A DNA stretch of 64,000 nucleotides, from NCBI GenBank assembly GCA_020072765.1, contig JAIQGD010000001.1, positions 1 to 64,000 of the forward strand, in the 5' to 3' direction. Under the pieces are notes generated by a model that searched no databases, had not been told where the DNA came from, and saw nothing but the letters and a program-made list of their open reading frames with translations. Position numbers and translations under genes: made by a program. The stretch is from Terriglobia bacterium (GTDB taxonomy: Bacteria > Acidobacteriota > Terriglobia > Acidiferrales > UBA7541). Each line of letters opens with the position of its first letter. Position 1 is the first letter of the stretch. Below are positions 10,246 to 19,918 of the stretch, piece by piece.

Positions 10246-11061
10246 GTGCGAAAAGCTCCCTTCTTTCTGACATTTTTGCTCAGCGCAGGCATGGTTCCGC
10301 TCGCACCGTTTTCGGCGATGGCGGCGCCGCCATCCCCGCAGCAGGTGACGCCTCCCTCAGCATCCACGTCCCAACCGCCCCCCCAACAGGCGGCGCCTCC
10401 GTCCACGACGGCGGGCCGGCCCGTCATCGTGCTGGATGCGGCTCATGGCGGCACCGACACCGGCGCGCGAGGGGAAACCGGCATTGTCGAAAAGGATATG
10501 GTGCTGCAGATCGCCCGCACGGTGCGCGCGGAACTGGAACGCCAAGGCTATCGCGTGGTGATGAGCCGCAACGATGATTCCAATCCGTCGTACGACGAGC
10601 GCGCGGCGATGGCCAACGCGTATCGCGACGCGATTTTCATCAGCCTGCATATCGGGTCCACCGGGAATCCCGGCACGGTGCGCGCCTTCTACGATCAGCT
10701 TGCGACGCCGGTGGCGCCAACGCCCGTCGCGGCAGCCGCCAACGTGAAGAGTCCGGCGCCAACTGCTTCCGGCTTGCCGCAGTGGGAGCAGGCACAACAA
10801 CCTTATGTCGAAGCCAGCCACCGGGTGGCGGACCTCATCCAAGCCCAACTGGCGCAGTCTTTCTCGGGCTCGCCGGCCACCGCGACTCCCGCGGCGGTGC
10901 GCGGGCTGCGTTCCGTGGCGGCTCCGGGAGTGGCCATTGAGATTTCCAGCGTGTCGGTACCCAGCGCGGATTCGCTGACCGCCGCGGCCACGCCGCTGGC
11001 AACGGCCATCGCCCGCGGCATCGCGGCATCCCGCGCCGCCGGTTCGACGGGAGCCAACTGA
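10246..11061 (+). CDS. N-acetylmuramoyl-L-alanine amidase (Amidase_3)
   Basis: A periplasmic zinc amidase that cleaves the amide bond between MurNAc and the stem peptide. The track ORF begins at 10069, but the GTG at 10246 opens a signal peptide (APFFLTFLLSAGMVPLAPFSAMA) and is preferred. A Pro/Gln-rich linker is followed by the catalytic domain. Zinc ligands are visible as the His of VLDAAHGG, the Glu of GIVEKDMV and the His of ISLHIGS, and the final catalytic region is GVAIEISSVSV. The 271-residue length fits a minimal AmiC-type enzyme without an AMIN domain. The stop overlaps the start of the GerMN gene by one base, so both are co-translated. Confidence 0.85.
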   Translation: MRKAPFFLTFLLSAGMVPLAPFSAMAAPPSPQQVTPPSASTSQPPPQQAAPPSTTAGRPVIVLDAAHGGTDTGARGETGIVEKDMVLQIARTVRAELERQGYRVVMSRNDDSNPSYDERAAMANAYRDAIFISLHIGSTGNPGTVRAFYDQLATPVAPTPVAAAANVKSPAPTASGLPQWEQAQQPYVEASHRVADLIQAQLAQSFSGSPATATPAAVRGLRSVAAPGVAIEISSVSVPSADSLTAAATPLATAIARGIAASRAAGSTGAN

Positions 11062-11762
11062 TGCCGCGGAACCTGAAGCTTGCTCTGGGACTTCTGGCCG
11101 TGGCGGTGCTGATCGGGTTGATCAGCTTGCGCGAAATGCACCGGCGCATTGCGCGCCTCGGCGAGATGCAAGCGTCCGAAGAGCGGGCGCGGCACGAAGT
11201 GCTGGCGCCGCCGATTTCCACGCCGACCGACGTCACCGTGAAGGCGAGGATTTTCTGGGCGGCCGGGCCCGACCAACTCGCGCCGGCCGAGATCAACCTG
11301 CCGCTCTCGGCTGATCCGGTGCAGCGGTCCAGACAGCTGGTGCGCGCCCTGCTGGCACTCCCCCCGACGCCCGCCCAGCGCACGATGCCCGCCGATGCGG
11401 TGCTGCTCGGCTTCTACATCCTGCCGGACGGCACGGCCGTGGCGGATTTCTCCGATGCCCTGGCGGCGGAAACACCGTCGGGAATCGTGAGCGAGCAGTT
11501 GACGGTGAACTCGCTGGCGCGGACGCTGGAAAGCAACGTGCCTGCCCTGCGCCGATTGAAGATTCTGATCCACGGCCAAGAGGTAGAGACCCTTGCGGGC
11601 AACGTCGATCTGAGCGGTTTTTTCGACCTGCATCCCCCCGTGCAATCACCGGGCACCAACGCTACACCCAGCGCGCCCTCCACGCCCGGTGCCGGCGCAG
11701 CCGCTTCGCCTTCGGGTACGCCTCCGGTGGCGGCCCTCGCTCCGGCAAAACCGCCCCACTGA
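11061..11762 (+). CDS. GerMN-domain membrane-anchored protein
   Basis: This 233-residue protein has an N-terminal signal anchor ([17 protein letters not shown]), then a GerMN-type domain from about residue 55 ([12 protein letters not shown] ... [20 protein letters not shown] ... [18 protein letters not shown] ... [15 protein letters not shown]). The C-terminus is low-complexity, rich in Pro, Ala and Ser. GerMN proteins occur with peptidoglycan amidases in Gram-negative bacteria as well as in spore formers, and an envelope role is likely. The ATG overlaps the amidase stop codon (TGATG). The tail looks disordered. Confidence 0.75.
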   Translation: MPRNLKLALGLLAVAVLIGLISLREMHRRIARLGEMQASEERARHEVLAPPISTPTDVTVKARIFWAAGPDQLAPAEINLPLSADPVQRSRQLVRALLALPPTPAQRTMPADAVLLGFYILPDGTAVADFSDALAAETPSGIVSEQLTVNSLARTLESNVPALRRLKILIHGQEVETLAGNVDLSGFFDLHPPVQSPGTNATPSAPSTPGAGAAASPSGTPPVAALAPAKPPH

Positions 11763-11790
11763 GAAGTCCCGCACCGGCCCGCACGGCGTG

Positions 11791-11819
11791 TTGACACTTC
11801 CCGCCGCAGTGGGCACACT
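11791..11819 (+). promoter_or_regulatory. Candidate sigma-70 promoter for rph
   Basis: A perfect -35 TTGACA is followed by a 17-base spacer and a weak -10 (CACACT). The predicted start is about 35 bases upstream of the TTG start of rph. The weak -10 keeps confidence low. Confidence 0.35.
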
Positions 11820-11859
11820 GGCAGATCGAAGAAGCACAGGCAGTCAAGGGAGAAACTTC

Positions 11860-12597
11860 TTGCGAACCGATGGACGCGCGCCGGATGCTCTGCGGCCAAC
11901 CAAGATGACGCCGGATTTCATTCCCAGCGCCGAGGGAAGCGTGTTGATCGAGACCGGACACACGCGCGTGATAGTCACGGCCACTGTGGCAGACGGTGTG
12001 CCGCAGTTTCTGAAAGGCTCGGGGAAGGGCTGGGTGACCGGTGAATACGGCATGCTGCCGCGCGCGACCGAGGAGCGCACGCCGCGCGAGTCGGCGCGCG
12101 GACGCCAGTCGGGGCGCACGCTGGAGATTCAGCGCATGATCGGGCGGACGCTCCGCGCGGTGACCGACATGAAAGCGCTCGGCGAGAGGACCGTGTGGCT
12201 GGACTGCGATGTGATTCAAGCGGACGGAGGGACGCGCACGGCATCGGTGACAGGCGCGTTTGTGGCGCTCGCGCTGGCGTGCGAGCGCATGGTGGCGGCG
12301 GGCATGCTTCGCTCGGTGCCTCTGACAGACTCCGTGGCAGCCACCAGCGTCGGGATTGTCCGCGACGAGCTTTTGCTGGACCTCAATTACGAGGAAGATT
12401 CCAGCGCGCAAGTGGACATGAATGTGGTGATGACCGGCACAGGCAAATGCGTCGAGGTGCAAGCCACGGCCGAGGGACGCCCGTATTCGACGCACGAATT
12501 ACAGCAGATGCTCGAACTGGCGGCGGGCGGCATTCGCCACCTGACGCGCGTGCAGCAGGAACTGGTCAACATGAACTTCCGTGGCCGTTCGAGGTAA
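11860..12597 (+). CDS. rph: Ribonuclease PH
   Basis: A phosphorolytic 3'-5' exoribonuclease that trims tRNA 3' ends. The track starts this frame at 11689, but RNase PH begins at (M)[12 protein letters not shown], so the TTG at 11860 with AAGGGAGA upstream is chosen, giving 245 residues, the usual size. Diagnostic segments are [53 protein letters not shown], the metal/phosphate site [18 protein letters not shown] and [20 protein letters not shown]. It is followed directly by rdgB, a common pairing. Confidence 0.93.
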   Translation: MRTDGRAPDALRPTKMTPDFIPSAEGSVLIETGHTRVIVTATVADGVPQFLKGSGKGWVTGEYGMLPRATEERTPRESARGRQSGRTLEIQRMIGRTLRAVTDMKALGERTVWLDCDVIQADGGTRTASVTGAFVALALACERMVAAGMLRSVPLTDSVAATSVGIVRDELLLDLNYEEDSSAQVDMNVVMTGTGKCVEVQATAEGRPYSTHELQQMLELAAGGIRHLTRVQQELVNMNFRGRSR

Positions 12598-12622
12598 CGG
12601 CGCTCCGGGCCGGACCCCATCC

Positions 12623-13246
12623 GTGCGAATCCTCGTGGCTTCATCGAATGCCGGCAAATTGCGCGAATATCGCGCGCTGGCGGCGGGTTCCGTCCTCGAC
12701 TTCGGTCTCCTCCCGAATTTCGGTGAGCTTCCACCGTTCGAAGAGTCGGCGCCCACCTTTGCCGAGAATGCCGCGGGCAAGGCCCTGCACTACGGCCGCT
12801 TCACGGGCGAGATCGTTCTCGCCGAAGATTCCGGCCTCGTCGTCCCGGCGCTGGGCGGCGCACCCGGGGTTCTTTCCGCGCGCTATGCGGGCCCGCGTGC
12901 AACGGACGAAGATTGTGTTCGCAAGCTGCTACGCGAGATGGAAGGGCGTACAGGAGATGAACGGCGCGCGCGATTCGTGTGCGTAACGGCCCTGGCGCGA
13001 CAAGGGCGCGTGCTCGCGGTCGTTTCTGATTTTTCAGCGGGAATTCTCACCACCGAGCCGCGCGGGACGGCCGGCTTTGGCTACGACCCGGTATTTCTGA
13101 TTCCGGAGATCGAGCGCACCTACGCCGAAGCATCGCCCGAAGAGAAGAACCGCCACAGCCATCGCGGCAAGGCCTTCCGCAAGGTACGGGAACTTCTCTC
13201 GGGAACCTGGCCCGGCGCCGAGGGGCCTCTCATAACAGCGAGTTAG
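12623..13246 (+). CDS. rdgB: XTP/dITP (non-canonical purine NTP) pyrophosphatase
   Basis: A HAM1/RdgB family housecleaning enzyme that hydrolyses ITP, XTP and dITP to the monophosphates. The N-terminal VRILVASSNAGKLREYRAL contains the family SNxxK motif. AEDSGLVVPALGGAPGVLSARYAG carries the catalytic aspartate and substrate loop, and GTAGFGYDPVFLIPE and NRHSHRGKAFRKV are the usual C-terminal motifs. The GTG at 12623 begins exactly at the conserved beta strand. The upstream GTG at 12581 would overlap rph by 17 bases and is less likely, though neither has a strong ribosome binding site. Length is 207 residues from this start. Confidence 0.9.
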   Translation: MRILVASSNAGKLREYRALAAGSVLDFGLLPNFGELPPFEESAPTFAENAAGKALHYGRFTGEIVLAEDSGLVVPALGGAPGVLSARYAGPRATDEDCVRKLLREMEGRTGDERRARFVCVTALARQGRVLAVVSDFSAGILTTEPRGTAGFGYDPVFLIPEIERTYAEASPEEKNRHSHRGKAFRKVRELLSGTWPGAEGPLITAS

Positions 13247-13287
13247 GCGCGGGCAGGCTGTGCGCATGTGCTATATTTTTCCGGACC

Positions 13288-14019
13288 ATGAGCAAGAAAC
13301 TCAAAAAGAAATCGGCAGCGAAGAAGCCCGCCGGAGCCCGGCCAGCGAAGAGGCCGGGGCAAGCGCAGGCAGCGGGACGCGGAACCGATCCCGCGCGCGT
13401 GCGGGCGATCCTGGCGAGACTCGAGGAGGCGTATCCGGCCGCCACCTGCGAGCTGCATCATGACAATGCCTTCCAGTTGCTGATTGCCACGATTCTTTCG
13501 GCGCAGTGCACGGACGAACGCGTGAACCAGGTGACGCCCGCGCTGTTCCGCAAGTATCCGAAGCCCGAAGCGTTCGCCTACGCGAACCCACAAGAACTCG
13601 AGCAGGACATTCGCCCGACGGGTTTCTTCCGCAACAAGACGAAATCCATCATGGGAGCCAGCAAGAAGATCGTGGCGGAATTCCACGGGCAGGTGCCGAA
13701 AACCATGGAGCAGCTACTCACGCTGCCGGGCGTGGCGCGCAAGACGGCGAACGTCGTGCTGGGCAATGCTTTCGGCATCGCCGCGGGTGTCGTGGTAGAC
13801 ACGCACGTGCTGCGGCTGGCAGAACGATTGGACCTCTCCCGCAATACCGACCCGAAAAAAGTCGAGCAGGATTTGATGGCGATCCTTCCGGAGGAGAAAT
13901 GGATCGCCTTCTCGCACCAGCTGATCTGGCACGGACGGCGCGTCTGCGCGGCCCGCAAACCAAAATGCACCGAGTGCAACCTCGATGCGCTCTGCTACTC
14001 CAAAGACAAAACAAACTGA
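13288..14019 (+). CDS. nth: Endonuclease III
   Basis: A DNA glycosylase/AP lyase removing oxidised pyrimidines. The first 35 residues are a Lys/Ala-rich tail, then the HhH-GPD core: LIATILSAQCTDERVN (helix with the Q of the DNA-binding region), the hairpin LPGVARKTANVVLGNAF with the catalytic lysine, and VVVDTHVLRLAERL with the catalytic aspartate. The C-terminal [4Fe-4S] loop has the Nth spacing C-x6-C-x2-C-x5-C (CAARKPKCTECNLDALC). It is 243 residues; the basic extension makes it longer than the roughly 211 of E. coli. It is monocistronic. Confidence 0.93.
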   Translation: MSKKLKKKSAAKKPAGARPAKRPGQAQAAGRGTDPARVRAILARLEEAYPAATCELHHDNAFQLLIATILSAQCTDERVNQVTPALFRKYPKPEAFAYANPQELEQDIRPTGFFRNKTKSIMGASKKIVAEFHGQVPKTMEQLLTLPGVARKTANVVLGNAFGIAAGVVVDTHVLRLAERLDLSRNTDPKKVEQDLMAILPEEKWIAFSHQLIWHGRRVCAARKPKCTECNLDALCYSKDKTN

Positions 14020-14089
14020 CGCGCGAATCGCGCGGCGGGCCGCTTGAAGGCGGCGGCCAGCCGCCACACTCCATAAATCAGAAAACAAA

Positions 14090-14118
14090 TTGACACCGGC
14101 CGGAGGGCTACAGATAAT
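14090..14118 (+). promoter_or_regulatory. Strong sigma-70 promoter of the formate dehydrogenase operon
   Basis: A perfect -35 TTGACA, a 17-base spacer and a -10 GATAAT (one mismatch) precede fdnG. Transcription from here would give an untranslated leader of about 270 nucleotides. Confidence 0.65.
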
Positions 14119-14397
14119 GGCGCCTGTCAGCTTTGGTCAGCCCTGGGGGTAAGTCATGTCCTTCCGGTCAAAGTGGGCAGCCTGGCAGGCGGGTTCCAAC
14201 AACTTCATTCCTCCCCACACGCAGTTCGTGTTTCATCGTTTCCTTGCAAGGCTTCGCACGGACATGTTTCCGTGCACCTCTCGGTTCTGGACAGGAAAGC
14301 CTGAGCGCATTACCAGGGAGGTTCGAAACACGTAGATCCAACGTCGTTCGAAGGCGGCCCCTCGGTCTGAGATGCGGAAACAAGGAGGCGCAAACGC
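14119..14397 (+). other. Long 5' leader of the formate dehydrogenase operon
   Basis: No coding ORF with recognisable similarity is seen here; the 14133 ORF runs into fdnG out of frame and looks accidental. The leader contains several GC-rich self-complementary stretches and ends with a strong ribosome binding site (AAGGAGG) nine bases before the fdnG ATG. Its length suggests possible RNA-level control, but I recognise no riboswitch class. Confidence 0.4.
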
Positions 14398-17300
14398 ATG
14401 GACACGACTCGGCGGGATTTTCTGAAGGTAGCGGCAGCCGGCGGAGCAGCCGCCACGGTATTCGGGTTCGATCTGGCTCCCGCGTACGCGCAACTGCGGG
14501 AACTGAAGATCGCCCGCGCCACGGAGACGCGCTCGACCTGCCCGTACTGCTCGGTGAGCTGCGGAGTGATCATCTACACGCTGGGCGACAGGGCCAAAAA
14601 CGTCACGCCGCAAGTGATCCACGTGGAGGGCGACCCGGACCATCCCATTAACCGCGGCACGCTCTGCCCCAAGGGCGCTTCCCTCGAACAGGACATCCTG
14701 AATCCGCGGCGGCTCACGAAGCCACAGGTGCGCCGGCCCGGCAAAACAGAGTGGGAGGACATCTCCTGGGACAACGCGATCGGCGAAATCGCCCAGCGCG
14801 TCAAGAAGACGCGCGACGAAACCTTCGTCGAGAAGGATGCGAGCGGAAGGACGGTCAACCGCTGTGAAGGAATGGCGTTCACCGGCGGCTGCACCGACAC
14901 CAACGAGTTCAACTACCTGGTGGTCAAGGCCATGCGCAGCCTGGGGGTCTGCTACCTGGAAAACCAGGCGCGGGTTTGACACGGCCCCACGGTCTCAAGT
15001 TTGGGACCAACGTTCGGACGCGGGGCGATGACCAACGGCTGGATCGACATCAAGAACACCGACATGATGCTGATCATGGGCGGGAATCCAGCCGAGAACC
15101 ACCCCTGCGGGTTCAAGTGGGCGATCGAAGCGAAACGGAACCGCAATGCCAAGATGATCGTGGTGGATCCGCGGTTCACGCGCACGGCAGCCACCGCCGA
15201 TCTGTTTCTGCAGATTCGGGCGGGCGCGGACATCGCGTTCCTGGGCGGGCTGGTCAACTACGCGATCCAAAACAACCGGCTGGCGAAAGAGTACCTCCTC
15301 AACTACACGAACGCCTCCTTCCTCGTGAAAGAGGGCTTCCAGCTGCCCGAGAACGGCCTCTACTCCGGCTTCGATCCCGCCACCCAGACGTACGACAAGT
15401 CGACCTGGAACTACCAAGAAGGCGGCAACATGGCGGGCAAGGCGGCGCCGATCGACCGGCCCGCCGCAACCGCGGCCCCCGCGCCGGCGGTGCTTCCGCC
15501 AAACGTGGCGTACGATCTGGCGCTCGAACACCCGCGATGCGTTTTTCAGCTTCTGAAGAAGCAGTATGCGCGTTACACGCCCGAAACCGTCGAGCGCATC
15601 ACCGGGATCCCGAAGGACCAGTTCCTGAAGGCCGCCGACCTGTTTACCTCCATCCGCAAGGATGGCGACACCAAGAAAGTCGCCAGCGTGATCTATGCGG
15701 TCGGCTGGACGCAGCACACGGTGGGCACTCAGATCATCCGCACCGCGGCCATCCTCCAGCTGATGTTGGGAAACGTGGGCCGTGCCGGGGGCGGCGTCAA
15801 CGCGCTGCGGGGACACTCCAATATCCAGGGCGCCACCGATATGGCCGGCGTCTTCGATCTCTTGCCGGGCTACCTGAAGATGCCGCGGCCCGAGGACACG
15901 GACCTTGCGGCGTATCTCAAGCGCGTCACGCCGACGGTTTCCAAACCCGGCCCCTGGGACTCTTTTAGCTACTGGTCCAACACGCCGAAGTTCGCCGTGT
16001 CACTTCTCAAGGCGCTGTACGGACCCGCCGCGACAAAACAAGACGACTGGGCGTTCCACTATCTTCCGAAGATCGATCGCCAGTACTCGTGGACGCAGCT
16101 GTGGGACCGGATGTATCGGGGCGAAGTGAAGGGCCTGCTGAGCTTCGGCATGAACGGCGTGATGATTGGTCCCGACACCAAGAAAAACATCGCCGCGCTC
16201 AAGAAGGCCGAATGGCTGGTCGTCGGCGAACTTTATCCCGATGAAACCAGCGAATTCTGGAGGGCACCGGGAACCACGACGGAGCAGATGCGCCAGATCC
16301 AGACCACGGTTTACCGGCTCCCCTGCGCGGGATTTGCGGAAAAGGACGGGTCCTTCACCAACTCGGCTCGCTGGCTGCAATGGAAGAACGCCGCGCTGCC
16401 TCCGCCGGGCGATGCCCGGCTCGACCAGGATATCCTCGCGCAGATCTTCCTGCGGGTGCGCGATCTGTACAAGAAAGAGGGCGGCAAGTTCCCGGACCCG
16501 ATCCTGAACGCGGCGTGGAGCTATACCGATCCGCAGCACCCGTCGCTGTCGGAAGTCACGAAGGAAATCAACGGTAAGGCGCTGGCGGATTTGAAGGACG
16601 AAAAGACGGGGCAAGAAATCAAGACCGGCCAGCAGCTCCCTGGTTTCGCATGGCTGAAGGACGACGGCACAACGGCCGCGGGCAACTGGATTTATTGCGG
16701 AGCGTGGACCGAAGCGGGGCCGCAGCTCGCGCGCCGGGGCACCGAGGATCCCTCGGGCCTGGGCATCTATCCGAACTGGGCCTGGTCCTGGCCGGCGAAT
16801 CGCCGCGTGCTGTACAACCGCGCCTCCTGCGATGTCGAGGGCAAGCCGTGGGATCCCTCGCGGAAACAGGTCTGGTGGAACGAAGCGGCGGGAAGATGGG
16901 TGGGCAATGATGTCCCCGACTTCAAGGCGGATTCGCCTCCCAAGGACCACATGGGACCCTTCATCATGAATCCGGAGGGCGTGGGGCGCATCTTCGCCCC
17001 GCTGGCCGCCTTTGCCGAGGGTCCGTTCCCGGAACACTACGAGCCGATGGAAAGCCCGGTCAAGAATCCGCTGCATCCCAACCAGTCGAATAATCCGGTC
17101 GTGAAGAAATTCACGACGGCGGAGGATGTGTATGGGACGGTGGAGCAGGGCTTCACCGTCATCTGCACGACCTACCGGCTGACCGAGCACTATCACTATT
17201 GGACAAAGCACAATCCCATGAACGTGGAAACCGTGCCCGAGCCGTTCGTGGAGATTTCGGCCGACATGGCCAAGGACTACGGGATCGAGGGCGGCGAGAC

Positions 17301-17553
17301 GATCAAAGTTACGAGCGCGCGCGGCACGTACATTGCGAAGGCGTTCGTCACCCGGCGGATCAAGGCCATGCTGATCGACGGCAAAAAGATGCACCAGATC
17401 GGCATCCCGATTCACTGGGGCTACCGCGGGATCGCGGAGGACGCCGGCAAAACCGCCAACACGCCCGCCAACCTGCTGACTCCCACGGTGATCGACCCCA
17501 ACGCTTTTACCCCTGAATTCAAGGGCTTCCTCGTTAAGGTTGAAAAGGCCTAG
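14398..17553 (+). CDS. fdnG: Periplasmic formate dehydrogenase-N major subunit, selenocysteine-containing
   Basis: The catalytic subunit oxidises formate to CO2 at a Mo or W bis-MGD centre. The track splits it into 14398-14979 and 15001-17553. The in-frame TGA at 14977-14979 sits at the active-site position (QARV-U-HGPTV) exactly where FdnG has selenocysteine, and reading continues without a shift, giving about 1051 residues, normal for the family. The N-terminus has a Tat signal (TTRRDFLKVAAAGG). A [4Fe-4S] site follows (CPYCSVSCG ... GTLCPKG). Later motifs include GGNPAENHPCGFKW and, in the C-terminal MGD domain, YRLTEHYHYWTKHNPMN. AAGGAGG precedes the ATG. It is first in an fdnGHI-fdhE operon. 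Translation needs SelB and tRNA-Sec, whose genes are not in this window. Confidence 0.95.
14977..15008 (+). promoter_or_regulatory. Selenocysteine UGA codon and bacterial SECIS-like hairpin
   Basis: Beginning 11 bases after the UGA, GGTCTC (14991-14996) pairs with GGGACC (15003-15008), including one G-U pair, around the six-base loop AAGTTT. The placement and the short apical stem-loop with an AGUU-type loop resemble the SECIS of E. coli fdnG and fdhF that binds SelB. The encoded residues remain a good FdnG match, as expected for a coding-region SECIS. Confidence 0.8.
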
Positions 17554-17565
17554 GGGGAGACGAAC

Positions 17566-18450
17566 ATGAGCCAGGCGACATTGGAAATTCGAGCGATTTC
17601 AGGGCACGCGGGTTCGGTTCCCGGAGCCGGAGTGAAGCGCGAGCTGGAAGTCTGCAAACTCATCGACACCACCACCTGCATTGGCTGCAAGGCCTGCGAG
17701 GTGGCGTGCCTGGAATGGAACGGCCTCACGTTCAGCGAGACGACCTTCCAGAACTCCTACCAGACCATGCCGGAGACGGCGTGGAACTATTGGAACCTGA
17801 TCAAGTTCAACGAACACGAGCGGGACGACGGCAGCCTGATGCTGCTGATGCGCAAAGACCAGTGCATGCACTGCGAAGAGCCGGGCTGCTTGGCGGCTTG
17901 TCCCGCCGACGGAGCCATCGTTCAATACGCCAACGGCATCGTGGACTTCCAGCAGGACCGATGCATCGGCTGCGGGTACTGCATCACCGGATGTCCGTTT
18001 AACATCCCGAAATTCAGCCCACAGGCGCGCAAGGTGTTCAAATGCACGCTCTGCGCCGATCGCGTGACGCAGGGCCTGGAGCCTGCGTGCATCAAGTCGT
18101 GTCCGACGGGGTGCCTGCACTTCGGGACGAAGGCGGAGATGAAAGAGCTCGCCGACCATCGAGCGACGCAGCTCCGCGAGCATTCCGGCTTTGCTAAGGC
18201 CGGCGTCTACGATCCGTCCGGCGTGGGCGGCACGCATGTGATCTACGTACTGCACGACGCGAGCGACCCCGAAGTCTACGGGGGCTTGCCCGCTGACCCG
18301 CACGTTCCGTGGACCGTGCAACTTTGGAAGAAGCCGCTCAAGTGGCTGGGGAATTTGGCGATCGTGGCGGGGGTCGCCGGAGTGTTCATTCACTATTTGC
18401 GTTACGGCCCCAAAACGGTTCCGGAAGATCTGCAAGGAGGCAAGCCATGA
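17566..18450 (+). CDS. fdnH: Formate dehydrogenase-N iron-sulfur (beta) subunit
   Basis: This subunit passes electrons from FdnG to the membrane cytochrome b. The 294-residue protein has four ferredoxin cysteine sets: CIGCKACEVAC near residue 38, CMHCEEPGCLAAC near 105, CIGCGYCITGC near 135, and CTLCADRV with CIKSCPTG at about 160-185. A C-terminal transmembrane helix (NLAIVAGVAGVFIHYL) anchors it with the domain in the periplasm, carried there with the Tat-exported FdnG. The start lies 12 bases after the fdnG stop, and its stop overlaps the fdnI start (ATGA). Confidence 0.93.
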   Translation: MSQATLEIRAISGHAGSVPGAGVKRELEVCKLIDTTTCIGCKACEVACLEWNGLTFSETTFQNSYQTMPETAWNYWNLIKFNEHERDDGSLMLLMRKDQCMHCEEPGCLAACPADGAIVQYANGIVDFQQDRCIGCGYCITGCPFNIPKFSPQARKVFKCTLCADRVTQGLEPACIKSCPTGCLHFGTKAEMKELADHRATQLREHSGFAKAGVYDPSGVGGTHVIYVLHDASDPEVYGGLPADPHVPWTVQLWKKPLKWLGNLAIVAGVAGVFIHYLRYGPKTVPEDLQGGKP

Positions 18451-19103
18451 GCACGCCGCATCTGCTTCCCAATGGGCGAGTCCTCCGCTATTCGTTTCAC
18501 GAGCGCCTCGTTCACTGGATGGCCGGCATTTCCTACGTGTACCTGCTGCTGACAGGACTTGCCTTCTGGTCACCCTGGCTGTTCTGGATAGCGGCGGCGC
18601 TGGGTGGAGCGGCTGTTTCCAGCCAACTGCATCCCTGGGCCGGGCTGGTGTTCGTGCTCGCCGTTGTGCGGATGTATCAGCTGTGGGGCGCGCAGATGAA
18701 AAAGACGCCGGCGGATAAGGCATGGCTGGAAGCGATGCCTCACTACGTGCGCAATGAAGATGAGTCCATGCCGTCGGTGGATCGCTTCAATCCCGGCCAG
18801 AAAATTCTTTTCTGGGGATTCTGGTGGTGCGGCCTGTTGCTGCTGCTGTCGGGCATAATCCTCTGGTTCACGGATGCGATTCCGTGGAGTCTTCGCTTCC
18901 TGCGCTATTTCGCCGTGATCGTTCATCCCGTGGCGGCGCTTCTCACGATCGGTCTGTTCATTATTCACGTGTACATGGGCACCGCAGCCGAGCGCGGGGC
19001 GTTCGGATCGGTGGTTCGCGGGGATGTATCCCGGGCCTGGGCGAAGAGACATCATCAGTCGTGGTATGAAAGCATTGTTGGGGAGTCCTCGGCGAAGAAA
19101 TGA
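18447..19103 (+). CDS. fdnI: Formate dehydrogenase-N cytochrome b556 (gamma) subunit
   Basis: The membrane di-haem cytochrome b delivers electrons from FdnH to menaquinone or ubiquinone. The track ORF starts at 18309 inside fdnH; the ATG at 18447 overlaps the fdnH stop by four bases and has GCAAGGAGG just upstream. The 218-residue product has four helices. Likely haem ligands are the histidines in SFHERLVHWMAG, in the second helix region (SSQLHPWAGLV) and in FAVIVHPVAALLTIGLFIIHVYMG. The C-terminal segment WYESIVGESSAKK is cytoplasmic. It overlaps fdhE by four bases. Confidence 0.92.
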   Translation: MSTPHLLPNGRVLRYSFHERLVHWMAGISYVYLLLTGLAFWSPWLFWIAAALGGAAVSSQLHPWAGLVFVLAVVRMYQLWGAQMKKTPADKAWLEAMPHYVRNEDESMPSVDRFNPGQKILFWGFWWCGLLLLLSGIILWFTDAIPWSLRFLRYFAVIVHPVAALLTIGLFIIHVYMGTAAERGAFGSVVRGDVSRAWAKRHHQSWYESIVGESSAKK

Positions 19104-19918
19104 CCAACGGGAAGTGGGCTGCCAGACTGGAGCGCGCGGCCGACCTGGCATCGGAACATACGTTCGCCGCCGAGGCGCTGCGTTTTTACATCCGCATCAC
19201 CGAATACCAGCAGACGCTGGCTTCGTTTTTCGACACCCGGTGCGGCGCCGCGAGGAAGTTCCGCGCGCCCGGCACGCTGCGGCAGGAACTGGACCTGTCT
19301 GTCCTGCTGCCACACCTTGGGCCATTCCTTTCGCTGGTCGAGAGTTGCGCCCCGTCCGCGCTGGCGCAGTCCGCGCGCGAGCTGCGCGAAGGCGCGGCAA
19401 CACACCAGGAAGAAATCCTGACAGAGTTTTGGCGAGCCGATGCGGACGCACCCTCGGCGGCTGTAAGTCCCGCGGAACCCCTGCTGTGCCGCATATTCTT
19501 GCAGCCCTACGCGGAATACCTTGCCGAACATACCGAACACCCTCCATTCGACGGCACCTCTTTGCGGTGTCCGCTGTGTTCCGGCAAACCGCAGGCCGGC
19601 ATCCTGCGCCCGGAGGGCGACGGAGCGAAGCGCTGGCTGCTGTGTTCGCTGTGCGCTTCGGAGTGGGAGTTCCGCCGCATCGTGTGCCCCGCGTGCGGAG
19701 AAGAGGACGCGCAAAAGCTCGCTGTGTACACCACCGGAGACATCGGCCACATGCGTGTGGAGGCCTGTGACACGTGCCGGCACTACATCAAGACCGTGGA
19801 TCTCACCCAGAATGGCCGCGCCGTGCCGGTGGTCGACGAACTCGCCATGATTCCCCTGGATCTATGGGCCACCGAGCACGGCTACCGTAAGATTCAAACC
19901 AATGTGCTCGGCCTCTAG
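19100..19918 (+). CDS. fdhE: Formate dehydrogenase accessory protein FdhE
   Basis: A cytoplasmic assembly factor for periplasmic formate dehydrogenases. The 272-residue protein has the diagnostic C-terminal rubredoxin-like cysteine pairs: CPLCSGKP, CSLCASEW, CPACGEED and CDTCRHYIKTVD, followed by DELAMIPLDLWATEHGY, which is highly typical of FdhE. The N-terminal half is helical. The ATG overlaps the fdnI stop (ATGA), making this the last gene of the operon. About 120 bases separate its stop from the next promoter. Confidence 0.93.
   Translation: MTNGKWAARLERAADLASEHTFAAEALRFYIRITEYQQTLASFFDTRCGAARKFRAPGTLRQELDLSVLLPHLGPFLSLVESCAPSALAQSARELREGAATHQEEILTEFWRADADAPSAAVSPAEPLLCRIFLQPYAEYLAEHTEHPPFDGTSLRCPLCSGKPQAGILRPEGDGAKRWLLCSLCASEWEFRRIVCPACGEEDAQKLAVYTTGDIGHMRVEACDTCRHYIKTVDLTQNGRAVPVVDELAMIPLDLWATEHGYRKIQTNVLGL

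Noticed and set aside
14041-14075. GGCGGC/GCCGCC hairpin after nth as a terminator
   Set aside because: Short stem, no T-tract; GC-rich chance complementarity is likely.
14398-14979. Stand-alone truncated formate dehydrogenase fragment of 193 residues
   Set aside because: The TGA is at the selenocysteine site and the frame continues with FdnG sequence and a SECIS-like stem, so it is one gene.
16000-17415. 471-residue minus-strand ORF opposite fdnG
   Set aside because: Antisense shadow; the plus strand encodes well-conserved FdnG throughout.
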